Of a stretch of DNA of 64,000 bases, positions 1-9,304 are shown in pieces; positions within the stretch are counted from its first letter, which is position 1, and each line of letters begins with the position of its first letter. This DNA is from Liquorilactobacillus capillatus DSM 19910 (GTDB lineage: Bacteria > Bacillota > Bacilli > Lactobacillales > Lactobacillaceae), in contig NZ_AZEF01000020.1 in NCBI RefSeq assembly GCF_001434915.1, positions 1-64,000 of the forward strand, written 5' to 3'. The notes beneath the pieces were generated by a model. The model made no database searches, had not been told where the DNA came from, and was given only the letters and a program-made list of their open reading frames with translations. A program made the position numbers and the translations under genes.

Positions 1-58
1 TTAACGCCGATAGTAGTTGGGGGATCGCCCCCTGCGAGGGTAGGACGTTGCCGTGCGA
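1..58 (+). rRNA. rrf: 5S ribosomal RNA, 3' part
   Basis: The first bases match the 3' half of bacterial 5S rRNA, including AACGCCGATAGTAGTTGG and GAGGGTAGGACGTTGCC. The 5' half lies outside the window. The exact 3' end is uncertain by a few bases. A strong terminator follows and no tRNA follows in the same transcript, so this is the end of an rRNA operon. Confidence 0.93.
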
Positions 59-69
59 AGATAAAATGT

Positions 70-107
70 AAAAAGAGTTTAGGACAAAAGTCGTGAACTC
101 TTTTTTT
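70..107 (+). terminator. Rho-independent terminator of the rRNA operon
   Basis: AAAGAGTT and AACTCTTT form the base of a stem, with GAC-AAAA-GTC at the tip, followed by a T run. It lies about 12 bases after the 5S end. Confidence 0.85.
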
Positions 108-302
108 ATGTTCTTTATTTTTGAACATCTAGTACTAAAACGTGCGGCAAAGATTGGTTAGTTATACGTAACTCCGTAAGTCAGAGAATCTCAACCCAGA
201 GTTATCTGTCTTACGATATTAATGCTCGTCAACTAAACGTTTTTTGACCCGCTCTTTTTTTATTTGAATGTGTTTAATAACTTAGGCTCAGGTGACATAT
301 TA
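108..302. other. Intergenic stretch with two back-to-back small hairpins
   Basis: No reading frame of use was seen. AGTTA-TACG-TAACT (160-173) is followed at once by an interrupted inverted repeat CGTAAG-T-CAGA / TCTG-T-CTTACG (175-185 and 205-215), and a T-rich run lies at 253-262. This could be a small structured RNA or remnant of the rRNA operon tail; I cannot assign a function. Confidence 0.3.
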
Positions 303-353
303 AAAAATATGCTTTCAAGGTATGTAAGATAAACCTATAAAAGCATATTTTGT
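303..353 (-). terminator. Terminator of the sigma factor gene
   Basis: AATATGCTTT and AAAGCATATT form a stem immediately downstream of the sigma factor stop, and the minus strand continues into a T run. Confidence 0.7.
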
Positions 354-357
354 AATT

Positions 358-954
358 TTATTTTTTATTGCCAAAACAGTTAACCATTTTTGTTCGGCAA
401 CGTGACATTGCACGATTTACTTTTGTTCGAGGCAAGTTTAAATCAAGACAAATTCGCTCCGGTGTATAGTGTTCAAAAGCAAGTAAATTAAAAATAGTGT
501 ATTCAAATTCGGACATATTTTCCGTAATAGATAAGACCATTTCTTTTGTTATAAGTATTCCCAAAGAGTTAGGGGAAAAGAAGTTGTCTTTTGTGAATGA
601 ATCACCCTGTGTTTCAAAAAGATATTCAAATGATTCGGCGTATCTGTCGCCAAGCCTTTTTTTAGCACTTTCCTTGCGTAATAAGCTACAATATCGATTG
701 AATAAACTCTGTTGGAAAAACTTTCCAAAGGAAACATTGCCGGTGGTATCATAAGCCAACGAAGCTTGATAACAAACTATTCGAGCTTCTTGAACAAGAT
801 CCTCATTCTCTAAAAATCTAAAATGATAACGTTGAGTCGCCTTATTGACCAGCGGGCGGTATTTATTAAAGAGCTCTTCAAAAGAAGCGCTTTCATTATT
901 AAGCCTGATTGCTATGATCAATTCATTATCTTGGTTAATTGAGATGCTATTCAT
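358..954 (-). CDS. SigH/ComX-like alternative RNA polymerase sigma factor
   Basis: About 198 residues. Residues near 25-95 look like sigma-70 region 2, with FEELFNKYRPLV, a LENEDLVQEAR segment for core binding and a -10 recognition part around YDTTGNVSFGKFF. The last 60 residues (ILNLNLPRTKVNRAM-like helices) act as region 4. Size and layout fit the SigH/ComX group, which in related bacteria drives late competence genes. I chose the ATG at 954 because GGAGG lies 8 bases upstream; the TTG at 969 overlaps that site. The gene is monocistronic, faces the rRNA operon end, and has its own terminator. Whether it controls competence here is inference. Confidence 0.75.
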   Translation of the reverse strand: MNSISINQDNELIIAIRLNNESASFEELFNKYRPLVNKATQRYHFRFLENEDLVQEARIVCYQASLAYDTTGNVSFGKFFQQSLFNRYCSLLRKESAKKRLGDRYAESFEYLFETQGDSFTKDNFFSPNSLGILITKEMVLSITENMSEFEYTIFNLLAFEHYTPERICLDLNLPRTKVNRAMSRCRTKMVNCFGNKK

Positions 955-1187
955 TTCTTGTTCCTCCAAAAATAGTGTTTTATGTGTCTACTAATTAATA
1001 TACCTTGTTTTAGCTAAACAAATAGGAAGTACGTTATTAAAAACTAACAAATTCGATAAAAAATTATCTAAAGTTGTTATTATCAGATAAGGAAAAGAAG
1101 GTTTTGGAGAAGCAAGTAGAAGGGAAGTTGAACACTGAGTAATAATTATACTAACCATTGAACTATGATGGAATCAATAGATGAATA
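955..1187. other. Intergenic region without recognisable gene
   Basis: AT-rich sequence upstream of the sigma gene. It contains a near-palindrome TTGTTTTAGCTAAACAA at about 1003-1020 and an inverted repeat TTATCT / AGATAA at about 1065-1090. Either could be an operator, but no promoter of good quality was seen and no coding frame has a ribosome binding site. Confidence 0.3.
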
Positions 1188-1189
1188 AA

Positions 1190-1234
1190 AATAAGGAATG
1201 AGTCAAAAATTAGCTTTGACTCATTCCTTATTTT
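1190..1234 (-). terminator. Bidirectional terminator after tRNA-Thr
   Basis: A perfect inverted repeat AAGGAATGAGTCAAA / TTTGACTCATTCCTT with T runs on both strands. It would end the tRNA transcript on the minus strand. Confidence 0.8.
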
Positions 1235-1270
1235 ATCTACGGAGATTAGCTTAGAGATGTAATAATAATA

Positions 1271-1343
1271 AGCCACTTACCGGATTTGAACCGGTGACCC
1301 CCACCTTACCATGGTGGTGCTCTACCTGCTGAGCTAAAGTGGC
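1271..1343 (-). tRNA. tRNA-Thr (anticodon GGT)
   Basis: The reverse complement folds as a full cloverleaf. The acceptor arm is GCCACTT / AAGTGGC, the D arm starts GCTCAGCAGGTAGAGC, the anticodon stem is CCACC / GGTGG with loop ATGGTAA, and the T arm is ACCGG-TTCAAAT-CCGGT. The anticodon GGT reads threonine ACC and ACU. CCA is not encoded. It stands alone and is followed by a terminator. Confidence 0.95.
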
Positions 1344-1427
1344 ATTGAATTGTTACCTTAGATAGTATATTATATCATTGTTTTAAAATCAATAACAATT
1401 CAAAAAAAGTTTGGTAAGATCGGTCAT

Positions 1428-3710
1428 TTAATTATTGTGTGGCAAAGTTATTTGCTGTTCAAGTGTAAAAAGATCGGCTGGTACTTTACTAAGAATAGGT
1501 GATATATCACCAATACTCAGTAGAATTAGTTCATGCATAGCACGTGAACAGATCGTATATAACTTACCAAGTGTCTGTTCATTTGGATAAGTAACAGCTG
1601 AGATATTATAAGCAACTACTGCATCAAACTCAAGCCCCTTGGCCAAATAAACAGGGAGAATTAAAATACCTTGTGGCAATGCACGGGTGGTATTAGTAAT
1701 AAGGGTTGCGGACAATGGTGAATGAAGTTTGCGATATAGTAACTTACTTTCTTCAAGGCTATTTGTAATGAGGGCAACCGTTCCATGGACAGCAAGTAGT
1801 TGAGATAATTGAAGATTAATTTTAGCAAGAGCATCAGCTTCATTTTGTGCAAGTAAAATTTTGGGCTTTTTACCAGGACGAGTAAAGGCATGGATTTTAG
1901 AACCATCTGGTAATAAGGCCTTAATAAAATTCGTAATATTACTTGTTGAACGGTAACTTTTGTTGAGTTGGATAACACGAGCTCTATTTACATTAAGTGC
2001 TTTTTCTAAGTTACGTAAAAATTCCTGGGGTTCTTGTAACGCTGCAAATAAGGCTTGTTCACTATCACCAAGTAAAGTTAGTTTTGCTTTTGGAAATGCA
2101 AATTTAAGATAAACTAGTTGAGCTAATGAATAATCTTGAATTTCATCAATAAAGAGATGCTGGATTCTGTGATTTTGGCCACTACCAGTCAACAAATCGC
2201 GTAAATAAAGCAAAGGAGCACAGTCACTTAGAGCTAAGCGATGCAGCTCTAAGCGATTATTAAAACTAGTTTCAGAGCCGTTGCGTTTTTCTTTAAGGAA
2301 TAAAGAGTACTGCCGATAAATATCTAGGAAATAATTATTATAGATCGCATCATAGACTGGTTGAAATTTTTCTTTGACTAGCTTAAGAGCTAAATAGTGT
2401 TCTTCATCTGCAATTTCTGTAAAACGAGTATGTTTGTAGTCGGAAGCTAAGGATAAATATTCTTCATCGCTCAACGTGTCGATTTGTTCACTGACCCACT
2501 TTTGCTGGGTCTCTTCGTTGATTAGCACTTTTAATTTTTTAATAAGTATATTTTTAGTTTCAAAGAAGAGCTGAGAAGAAGACATTGCTTGTGGCAGGCT
2601 GGCATAGATTTCCCTAATCATTTCTTTACTGAACATAATACGGTCGACCAACATAATATCCGTAAATTGCAAATCAATAGCTGCCAGTTGGTGAACGTAG
2701 TCTGTAACAGAGACCATAAAGTTGGCACTTTCTTTTAAACGTCTAGTAGTGCTGGAACTATTGGAAGTAACAAGATTATTTTCATAACTATCAAAAAGGG
2801 TTTCAACTTTTAAGCCCTCAAAACGCTGTGAAAAGAATTCAGCCAAAGTAACTTGCCGCATGTTACGTTCACCCAGACTAGGTAGGACTTCAGAAATATA
2901 GTGACTAAAAAGGAGATTAGGTGAAAAAAGAATGATTTGGTCAGCGTTTAAATCACTACGGCTATGGTAGAGTAAAAAAGCAATTCGTTGGAGAATAGCT
3001 GAAGTTTTTCCGCTTCCGGCTACTCCTTGAACAAGCAGCATATCACTGTGTGTGTCACGGATGATTGTATTTTGTTCTTGTTGGATTGTTGCAACAATAT
3101 TTTTCATGTATTCATCACTCGCGCTACCTAAGATTTCCTGTAAAATATTGTCACCTACAGTCTCATTAGTATCAAACATATTTTTTATCTGGGCATCTTG
3201 AATGAGAAACTGCCTTTTTTTTAATAATTCGGTTTCTTGGCTGCCAATAGGTGCGTTATAGCTAACCTTGCCCAGAGTTCCATTATAATAAATGCTTGAG
3301 ATAGGTGCACGCCAATCATAAATTAGAAAATGCTGATCTTCATCAACAAACGAGGAGATACCAATGTAGAGTTTTTCTGGAGTATGTTCCCCCTCATCAA
3401 GAATATCGACTCTTCCAAAATATGGTGATTTTTTTAAGTCTTTTAGAGTCTGAACTTGCTGTTTGAGAATTTTTTCCGTTTCTACATTTTTAGCGACTAG
3501 TTGTTTCTGCTGTTGTACCTCGGCATTTGTTTCAATCCGGTCGTCTATCTCAAAGGTATTGATTTTTGCATTTTGAACATAGTTTTTTTCAACAGAAGAG
3601 GTTTCCTGATGAGCTTTTGTGTATTCTTCTTCTTTCTTGAGTAAGTTGTGCTTGATTTTGGCAACCACATTATTAACGCGATGTTGTTCTTTCAGCCGTT
3701 CTTTATCCAT
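1428..3710 (-). CDS. helD: HelD-type superfamily 1 helicase-like ATPase bound to RNA polymerase
   Basis: 760 residues, normal for Gram-positive HelD. The first 90 residues are charged and probably form the coiled-coil arm that enters the RNA polymerase secondary channel. Walker A is GVAGSGKT at 229-236 and the DE box is FIDEIQDYS in the second half. HelD family proteins release stalled or idle RNA polymerase from nucleic acid. I start it at the ATG at 3710, which has AGGAGG 7 bases upstream, rather than at an ATG 15 codons earlier. It is divergent from trpS and monocistronic. Confidence 0.9.
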   Translation of the reverse strand: MDKERLKEQHRVNNVVAKIKHNLLKKEEEYTKAHQETSSVEKNYVQNAKINTFEIDDRIETNAEVQQQKQLVAKNVETEKILKQQVQTLKDLKKSPYFGRVDILDEGEHTPEKLYIGISSFVDEDQHFLIYDWRAPISSIYYNGTLGKVSYNAPIGSQETELLKKRQFLIQDAQIKNMFDTNETVGDNILQEILGSASDEYMKNIVATIQQEQNTIIRDTHSDMLLVQGVAGSGKTSAILQRIAFLLYHSRSDLNADQIILFSPNLLFSHYISEVLPSLGERNMRQVTLAEFFSQRFEGLKVETLFDSYENNLVTSNSSSTTRRLKESANFMVSVTDYVHQLAAIDLQFTDIMLVDRIMFSKEMIREIYASLPQAMSSSQLFFETKNILIKKLKVLINEETQQKWVSEQIDTLSDEEYLSLASDYKHTRFTEIADEEHYLALKLVKEKFQPVYDAIYNNYFLDIYRQYSLFLKEKRNGSETSFNNRLELHRLALSDCAPLLYLRDLLTGSGQNHRIQHLFIDEIQDYSLAQLVYLKFAFPKAKLTLLGDSEQALFAALQEPQEFLRNLEKALNVNRARVIQLNKSYRSTSNITNFIKALLPDGSKIHAFTRPGKKPKILLAQNEADALAKINLQLSQLLAVHGTVALITNSLEESKLLYRKLHSPLSATLITNTTRALPQGILILPVYLAKGLEFDAVVAYNISAVTYPNEQTLGKLYTICSRAMHELILLSIGDISPILSKVPADLFTLEQQITLPHNN

Positions 3711-3814
3711 GCTCAAGCCTCCTATTATTCTTTTCATAAAAAGTAATACTAACATACTCTTTATCCAACAACAATTATTTAAGGATTATGAAATAAATGA
3801 GTTGCGATGGGGTT

Positions 3815-3843
3815 TTGACTTTACAATTTTTGTTGGGTACAAT
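3815..3843 (+). promoter_or_regulatory. Promoter of trpS
   Basis: TTGACT at 3815-3820 and TACAAT at 3838-3843 with a 17-base spacer. Transcription should begin near 3850. Confidence 0.75.
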
Positions 3844-3849
3844 AAAATT

Positions 3850-3993
3850 GTAAGTTAACAAATAGACTAGTTAATTTAGGTAATAAGTAACAAAAATTTT
3901 AAATAAGAGCTCAAGTGGCGGGGATACCCTGCATTTAGGTGGTACCGCGATGAAAAAATCATCCTATTGCTAGGTAGCAATGGGATTTTTTAG
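3850..3993 (+). promoter_or_regulatory. Compact T-box-like leader of trpS
   Basis: The T-box sequence AGGTGGTACCGCG (about 3936-3948) is followed by a terminator stem made of AATC-TCCTATTGCTA and TAGCAATGGGATT with a T run. A small GCGGGG-ATA-CCCTGC hairpin stands just before the T-box. T-box leaders read through when uncharged tRNA binds. Only about 90 bases separate the likely transcription start from the T-box, too short for a usual stem I, and I find no GA motif (AGAGAG) or clear specifier stem. Confidence 0.7.
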
Positions 3994-4019
3994 TTATTTT
4001 AGCTTATTGGAGGGAAATT

Positions 4020-5033
4020 ATGAAAAAAGTTATTTTAACAGGTGATCGTCCAACTGGAAGATTGCATATTGGACATTATGTCGGTTCATTAAAAAATCGA
4101 GTTGCATTACAAAATACAGGCAAGTATGAACCCTATATTATGATTGCAGATCAGCAAGCTTTAACTGATAATGCGCGTGACCCTGAGAAAATACGCAATT
4201 CACTAGTTCAAGTAGCATTAGATTACTTGGCTGTAGGGATAGATCCAGCAAAATCAACTATTTTTATTCAATCACAGATTCCAGCGTTGACAGAATTGAC
4301 AAGTTATTATTTGAATTTGGTTACAGTTTCACGACTTGAAAGAAATCCAACTGTTAAAGCTGAAATTCAGCAAAAAAACTTTGAACGCTCTATCCCAGCC
4401 GGCTTTTTCGTTTATCCAGTTAGCCAAGCTGCAGATATTACAGCTTTTAAAGCTAATTTAGTACCAGTTGGTGATGACCAAGAACCAATGCTTGAACAAG
4501 CACGAGAGATTGTCAGAAGTTTTAATACTATTTATAAGAAAAAAATTCTGGTCGAACCAGAAGGAATTTTCCCACCTAAGGGTGAGGGCCGTTTGCCGGG
4601 GCTAGATGGAAATGCCAAGATGAGTAAGTCACTGGGAAATTGCATTTATTTATCAGATGATGCTGATACTTTACACAAAAAAATTATGTCAATGTATACT
4701 GATTCAGAACATATCCATGTTGAAGATCCGGGCAAAATTAAGGGAAATATGGTCTTCACATATCTAGATGTTTTTGATGATGATAAGCAAAAGGTTGCAG
4801 AATTAAAAGAACATTATCAAAAGGGCGGTCTAGGTGATGTCAAGATTAAACGCTATCTAAATGAAGTTCTTGAAGCACAGTTAGGGCCTATCCGTAAAAG
4901 AAGAATGGCCTTTGCCCAAGACTTACCAGCAGTTTATGATCTTCTGCAAAAGGGAAGTCAAAAAGCTAACGCTGTAGCAGAGCAAACATTAGCAGAAGTT
5001 CGTGCCGCAATCGGAGTTAACTATTTCGGTTAA
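4020..5033 (+). CDS. trpS: Tryptophan-tRNA ligase
   Basis: 337 residues, class I aminoacyl-tRNA synthetase that charges tRNA-Trp with tryptophan in the cytoplasm. The HIGH motif is HIGH at residues 16-19 after GDRPTGRL, and KMSKS is at 200-204. The ATG follows GGAGGG by a few bases. It is transcribed from its own promoter through a T-box-like leader, so its expression should respond to tRNA-Trp charging, as does the trp operon further along the window. Confidence 0.96.
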   Translation: MKKVILTGDRPTGRLHIGHYVGSLKNRVALQNTGKYEPYIMIADQQALTDNARDPEKIRNSLVQVALDYLAVGIDPAKSTIFIQSQIPALTELTSYYLNLVTVSRLERNPTVKAEIQQKNFERSIPAGFFVYPVSQAADITAFKANLVPVGDDQEPMLEQAREIVRSFNTIYKKKILVEPEGIFPPKGEGRLPGLDGNAKMSKSLGNCIYLSDDADTLHKKIMSMYTDSEHIHVEDPGKIKGNMVFTYLDVFDDDKQKVAELKEHYQKGGLGDVKIKRYLNEVLEAQLGPIRKRRMAFAQDLPAVYDLLQKGSQKANAVAEQTLAEVRAAIGVNYFG

Positions 5034-5076
5034 GTAATTTTTAACAGACCGCTTGGCAAAGTTTGGAGGGGACACA

Positions 5077-6015
5077 TTGGAAAATTTAGTTATTCTTGAT
5101 TTTGGGTCGAATTCAGCTCGATTAGCAATTAATCGAATTTCAGCTAAAGGTAAATTTAAAGAAATAAAACGAATCAAAGAAACGACTCGTCTGGCTGAAG
5201 GGATGGGTCGTGAGAATGGCGGCAAAAAAATGCTTGACCCGCAAGCGGTTGAGCGAACACTTAAAGCTGTTAAATATTTTACCAAAGTCTATCAAAATTA
5301 TCCGCACAGTCAAGTGTGTGCCATAGCAACCGCAGCAGTGCGTGAAGCTGAGAATAGCGCTTCTTTTTTACAAGCGGTTAAACAAATGACGGGGGCTGAT
5401 GTTCAAGTCCTTTCAGGTCAAGATGAAGCTTATTATGATTATCTGGGTGTAACTAATTCACTGCCGCTTAATGACTGCCTGATTGTCGACATGGGCGGAG
5501 GCAGTTGTGAGCTGATCTTAGTAAAAAATAAAAAAGCGCAGCATCTAACCTGTATTCCTTACGGTGCTATCAGTTTAACTGAACGCTTTGGAGCTGACAA
5601 GGTAATGACTGCTCAACAATTATTTAAATTTCAAAGTTTTATTCAAAAAAAATATCAGCAGTTAGGTTGGTTGGAGCAAGCTCGAGAAGTACCTATTGTG
5701 CTTTTGGGCGGATGCAATCGGACAATTGCGCGAGTCCAGAAAGAAAGATTACACCAGAAGAACCTTGAACAGATTCATGGTTTCAAAATACCGGCACAGG
5801 ATTTTGCTGCTATTTATACAGCACTGTTAGGTAAAAACAGTCAGGAGCGGAAGCAAGTTGCAGGGATGGAACAAAATCGTGCAGATATTATTTTAGGTGG
5901 AATGACGCCTGTGATAATGTTGGTCCAGCAGATGAACAGCTCACACGTTATTTTTTCTGAAAGCGGAGCCCGGGAAGGCTTCATGCATACTTTTCTAAAA
6001 AATAGAACTAATTGA
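5077..6015 (+). CDS. Ppx/GppA family phosphatase (exopolyphosphatase-like)
   Basis: About 312 residues, which covers only the two-lobed ASKHA core and lacks the C-terminal HD-type domain of long Ppx proteins. Motifs are VILDFGSNSARL near the N terminus and IVDMGGGSCELIL near residue 140, which bind phosphate or ATP. Family members hydrolyse polyphosphate or pppGpp; the substrate cannot be told here. I start it at TTG 5077, six bases after GGAGGGG, because the TTG at 5053 has no such site. It follows trpS by about 40 bases and may be cotranscribed. Confidence 0.82.
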   Translation: MENLVILDFGSNSARLAINRISAKGKFKEIKRIKETTRLAEGMGRENGGKKMLDPQAVERTLKAVKYFTKVYQNYPHSQVCAIATAAVREAENSASFLQAVKQMTGADVQVLSGQDEAYYDYLGVTNSLPLNDCLIVDMGGGSCELILVKNKKAQHLTCIPYGAISLTERFGADKVMTAQQLFKFQSFIQKKYQQLGWLEQAREVPIVLLGGCNRTIARVQKERLHQKNLEQIHGFKIPAQDFAAIYTALLGKNSQERKQVAGMEQNRADIILGGMTPVIMLVQQMNSSHVIFSESGAREGFMHTFLKNRTN

Positions 6016-6108
6016 GGACGATAGCTACGTGTTTACAGATAGTTATTAAAATCGCAGTAGATTTTATTGGTTATAAGGTTGTGGCTGTAGTACTAAGTTG
6101 AGGATAGT

Positions 6109-6152
6109 AAAAAAGAGTTGCAACAAAGTTATTTTGTCGCAGCTCCTTTTAT
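6109..6152. terminator. Shared terminator between convergent genes
   Basis: GAGTTGC-A-ACAAA and TTTGT-C-GCAGCTC form a stem with T-rich ends on both strands. It overlaps the stop codon of the solute-binding protein gene. Confidence 0.75.
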
Positions 6153-6946
6153 TGTTTTGACCAATCTTGTGAAAAATACTTTTGTGAAAGTGTGGCTAAT
6201 ACTCCTTCTTTATCTAGTGTGGTAAGACTTTTATTTATCTGGTGCCGCAGTTTTTTATTACGTGAAGTAATTCCATATAAAGGTTGTGCAGTAACAGGCG
6301 GAAAAGAATTACTTTTGACCAGACGATCTAAAAGTAATGGGTTCTTTTGGACTGCAACTGAATAGTCAAAGCTACTTATGATCCCAGCTTTAACTTTTCC
6401 TTGAAGAATAGCTTGAATAAGTAGTTGTGTTTTAGGATAACGTAAGACGGTTATTTTAAAAGACTGCAACGTTTTGGGGAGATCTAGTTTCGAAGCAAGA
6501 GCTAGTTTGTATTTCTTGGTGAGAACAAGGTTACCTATTTTGTGGTTAGGTAGTGATAACAAAACATTAGGCTGATAGAGATAAGCGTTTGTTTTGTAAT
6601 ACGTTTTTTGCTTAAGATAAGTTGTCTTTTGTTTCCAAAAAAGTAGTTGAATTTCTCCCTTATTAAACTTATGTCTTAGTGCTTGAGATGAACCACTAAT
6701 GAATTTAACCTGCATGTTATTTTGGTGAGCGATTTTTTGAGCAAGTTCAACATTAAAACCAGTTAATTTTTGCTTGGAGTTATACCAACTGTAAGGTTTG
6801 TCTGGTGTGACGATACCGACACGAAGCGTTTCTTTTGCGGCTGGTTTGAGTTTATGAATAAAACTCACTGTCAGACCTATGCCAGTTAGCAAAATAATGA
6901 TCCCTAACATAAATAAATAATATTTTTTTTTAAACATAAACAGCAC
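6149..6946 (-). CDS. Amino-acid-type ABC transporter substrate-binding protein, membrane anchored
   Basis: About 265 residues. A hydrophobic segment at residues 10-30 (YLFMLGIIILLTGIGLTV) is a signal anchor and no lipobox cysteine is present. The rest resembles the family 3 solute-binding fold: LRVGIVTPDKPYSWY, then GFNVELAQKIA, which is usual for polar amino-acid binders. No permease or ATPase gene is adjacent, so it may serve another transporter or act as a sensor. The start is unsure: GTG at 6946 and ATG at 6937 are both 19 or more bases from GAGGAGG at 6966-6972. Confidence 0.72.
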   Translation of the reverse strand: MLFMFKKKYYLFMLGIIILLTGIGLTVSFIHKLKPAAKETLRVGIVTPDKPYSWYNSKQKLTGFNVELAQKIAHQNNMQVKFISGSSQALRHKFNKGEIQLLFWKQKTTYLKQKTYYKTNAYLYQPNVLLSLPNHKIGNLVLTKKYKLALASKLDLPKTLQSFKITVLRYPKTQLLIQAILQGKVKAGIISSFDYSVAVQKNPLLLDRLVKSNSFPPVTAQPLYGITSRNKKLRHQINKSLTTLDKEGVLATLSQKYFSQDWSKQ

Positions 6947-7059
6947 ACAAATGAAGTGTTGCTTGGCCTCCTCTTTAGGACTCTAATCATATATGAGTAC
7001 CATTATATAATGAAAATGAAGTAATTACACGTTAATGTATATTTGAAAGGGAGAATACA

Positions 7060-8331
7060 ATGCCCGGTTTTGAGAAATTTTATGAAAAGACTTTGCAGCA
7101 GCGCTGGGAAACTTTACAGCAGCAAGGGGTTCTATCTGAAGAACAACTATGTTATTTGAAGAATAAAATTTATGCTCCAGATTTAGGTAATTCGATGATT
7201 GAAAATTATATAACTGATTATACCCTTCCTGAAGGAATTAGCTTTCATTATCTAATTGATGGACGTAATTATCTTGTTCCAATGGTAACGGAAGAACCTT
7301 CAGTAATTGCTGCAAGCAGTCATGGAGCAAGAATGGTTCAAAAAGCTGGTGGTTTTAAAACAAAAGTTGAACAACGTTTGATGATTGGGCAGATAGTGAT
7401 AGAGGATTTCCAAGATTATGCTGACTTAAAGCGGCAAATTGAAAAAGAACAAACGGCGATCCTTAAGGTGGCAAATGAAGCACATTATTCATTGGTCACA
7501 CGTGGCGGAGGAGCACGTTGGTTACGTTGCAGACAGTTGGCAGATGATTTGATGTCAGTTGACCTAGCAGTTGATGTGCAAGAGGCGATGGGGGCTAACA
7601 TGCTTAATACGATGTTGGAAGCTACAGCAGATTATATTCAGACAAAACTTGCTTCGAAGGTCTTGATGAGCATCCTATCCAATTTTGCGACTGAATGTTT
7701 GACGACCGCAGAGTGCAGTCTGCCACTTTCAGCCCTTACCAAAGGAAATCTTAGCGGAAAAGAAATTGGACAAAAAATAGTTCAAGCAAGTAGAGTAGCC
7801 CAACTTGACCCTTACCGTGCAGCAACACACAATAAGGGGATTATGAATGGAATTGATGCAGTAGTTTTAGCAACAGGTAATGATTGGCGCGCGATTGAAA
7901 GCGGCGCACACACCTTTGCCGTGAAAAATGGACAATACCGAGGCTTAAGTCAGTGGGAAATTGATGATCATCACTTAAAGGGAAGAATTGAATTACCATT
8001 GCCTGTGGGTCGTGTTGGCGGGTCAATTGGAATTGTACCGCTTGTTAAAATCAATCAGCAAATAATGAATGTTAGGAGTGCGCGGGAACTGCAGAGTATT
8101 ATTGCTAGTGTCGGCTTGAGTCAAAATTTAGCAGCCTTGTATACTTTGACATCAGAGGGGATCCAACGAGGACATATGCGTCTTCAACTAAAGTCATTAG
8201 CGTTAGCAGCCGGAGCAAAAACAGCTGAACTGAAACAAGTTTTAGATGTCATGATTAAGAAAAATGAGCATAATTTAGCAGCTGCCAAAGAGGTTGTAGC
8301 TGAGATTAGGAGGAAGGATCAGAATGAATGA
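7060..8331 (+). CDS. mvaA: Hydroxymethylglutaryl-CoA reductase, class II
   Basis: 423 residues, the usual length of class II enzymes. It reduces HMG-CoA to mevalonate, the committing step of the mevalonate route to isoprenoids in this group. Family motifs are IENYITDYTLPEG with the catalytic Glu, EEPSVIAASSHGA, ATGNDWRA with the catalytic Asp, and RGHMRLQ with the catalytic His near the C terminus. GGGAG lies 8 bases before the ATG. It overlaps the next gene by 8 bases and forms an operon with the HELLH protein and the sirtuin. Confidence 0.95.
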   Translation: MPGFEKFYEKTLQQRWETLQQQGVLSEEQLCYLKNKIYAPDLGNSMIENYITDYTLPEGISFHYLIDGRNYLVPMVTEEPSVIAASSHGARMVQKAGGFKTKVEQRLMIGQIVIEDFQDYADLKRQIEKEQTAILKVANEAHYSLVTRGGGARWLRCRQLADDLMSVDLAVDVQEAMGANMLNTMLEATADYIQTKLASKVLMSILSNFATECLTTAECSLPLSALTKGNLSGKEIGQKIVQASRVAQLDPYRAATHNKGIMNGIDAVVLATGNDWRAIESGAHTFAVKNGQYRGLSQWEIDDHHLKGRIELPLPVGRVGGSIGIVPLVKINQQIMNVRSARELQSIIASVGLSQNLAALYTLTSEGIQRGHMRLQLKSLALAAGAKTAELKQVLDVMIKKNEHNLAAAKEVVAEIRRKDQNE

Positions 8332-9280
8332 GATTAGATTAAATGAAGCTGCTACCAAAGTAGTGGCGGAATTAGGTGAGTTATGTCCCCAAAAGATGGA
8401 AATCAAGTATCATCAAAAACAGGCTGGTTTTTTGAGGCATGATCAGGCTCAGCAATACTTGCGTGGTGGTAAAATGATCATTGAAGTGAATGATGTGACG
8501 GAACCTAATTACACCGTTTCACATGAGTTACTTCATTTACGGTTGTTATTTAAAGGTGCACCGCAGATTTCGTTTAATATTACAACAGGCGCGTCAGAGT
8601 TAGATAATAAAATTATGGCAACGGGGATGGAACTATATGATATTGTACTGCATTTTAGTGTCTATCAGCAGCAAAAAGAACGTGGACTAATTAATGAACG
8701 CGTTAAAGAGCTTTATTTTAAAGGTGTTCTAGCAACGTTGAAACCTGAACCGCAAGATCGCCAGGATGAATGGATGGTTCTACGTGTTTTAACTTTACTG
8801 GATACGCTAGTCTTCTTTGACACTGAAGCTCAGACTATACTACCCCGACTCGAAGAGCTTTACCCACGAACACTGGTTGCGGCTCAAAAGATTTATGCTG
8901 AATTAACCAGTAAAAAAATCAGCTCAGCTTTTGAAATACGGAGAGCAATTGTTAAAATATATCGATTATTTGATCAACAATTAGAAAAATGGCAGATGGT
9001 AAAAATGAATCTACAAAATTTCGTCACTCTGACACCCGTTTTTAGCGAAAGACAGAAACGACTCGAAGTACGGCAATTATTTTCTATTTTACATTCTGAA
9101 CTACATGAAAATCTACAGGATACAACGGCGTATATTGGTATTTTAAAAAATGATGGTCAAAATAGTTTCGTGCTGCCTGCACCGCAGAAAGAGAAGACTG
9201 AGGAAGTCTTTAAACGAATCTATGCAATGCCAACAGGAAAGTTTCTTGCCAAACTTGCAATTCCGTATTTAACTCGCTAA
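8324..9280 (+). CDS. Conserved protein with HELLH metallopeptidase-like motif (IpaB/EvcA-type annotation in lactobacilli)
   Basis: 318 residues, no signal peptide and no clear membrane segment. VSHELLH at residues 65-71 is an HExxH zinc motif that suggests a cytoplasmic metallopeptidase, but I see no certain third zinc ligand; the E in GMELYD near residue 106 is a candidate. Similar proteins in lactobacilli are, from memory, labelled IpaB/EvcA family without known function. It overlaps mvaA and is followed after 24 bases by the sirtuin gene. Function unknown; a protease role is inference from the motif only. Confidence 0.7.
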   Translation: MNEIRLNEAATKVVAELGELCPQKMEIKYHQKQAGFLRHDQAQQYLRGGKMIIEVNDVTEPNYTVSHELLHLRLLFKGAPQISFNITTGASELDNKIMATGMELYDIVLHFSVYQQQKERGLINERVKELYFKGVLATLKPEPQDRQDEWMVLRVLTLLDTLVFFDTEAQTILPRLEELYPRTLVAAQKIYAELTSKKISSAFEIRRAIVKIYRLFDQQLEKWQMVKMNLQNFVTLTPVFSERQKRLEVRQLFSILHSELHENLQDTTAYIGILKNDGQNSFVLPAPQKEKTEEVFKRIYAMPTGKFLAKLAIPYLTR

Positions 9281-9304
9281 AGTTGCCGTTAGGAGGCGGG
9301 GATA

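Noticed and set aside
5053-5076. Eight-codon N-terminal extension of the Ppx/GppA protein from TTG 5053
   Set aside because: GGAGGGG lies inside this extension and stands at good distance from TTG 5077.
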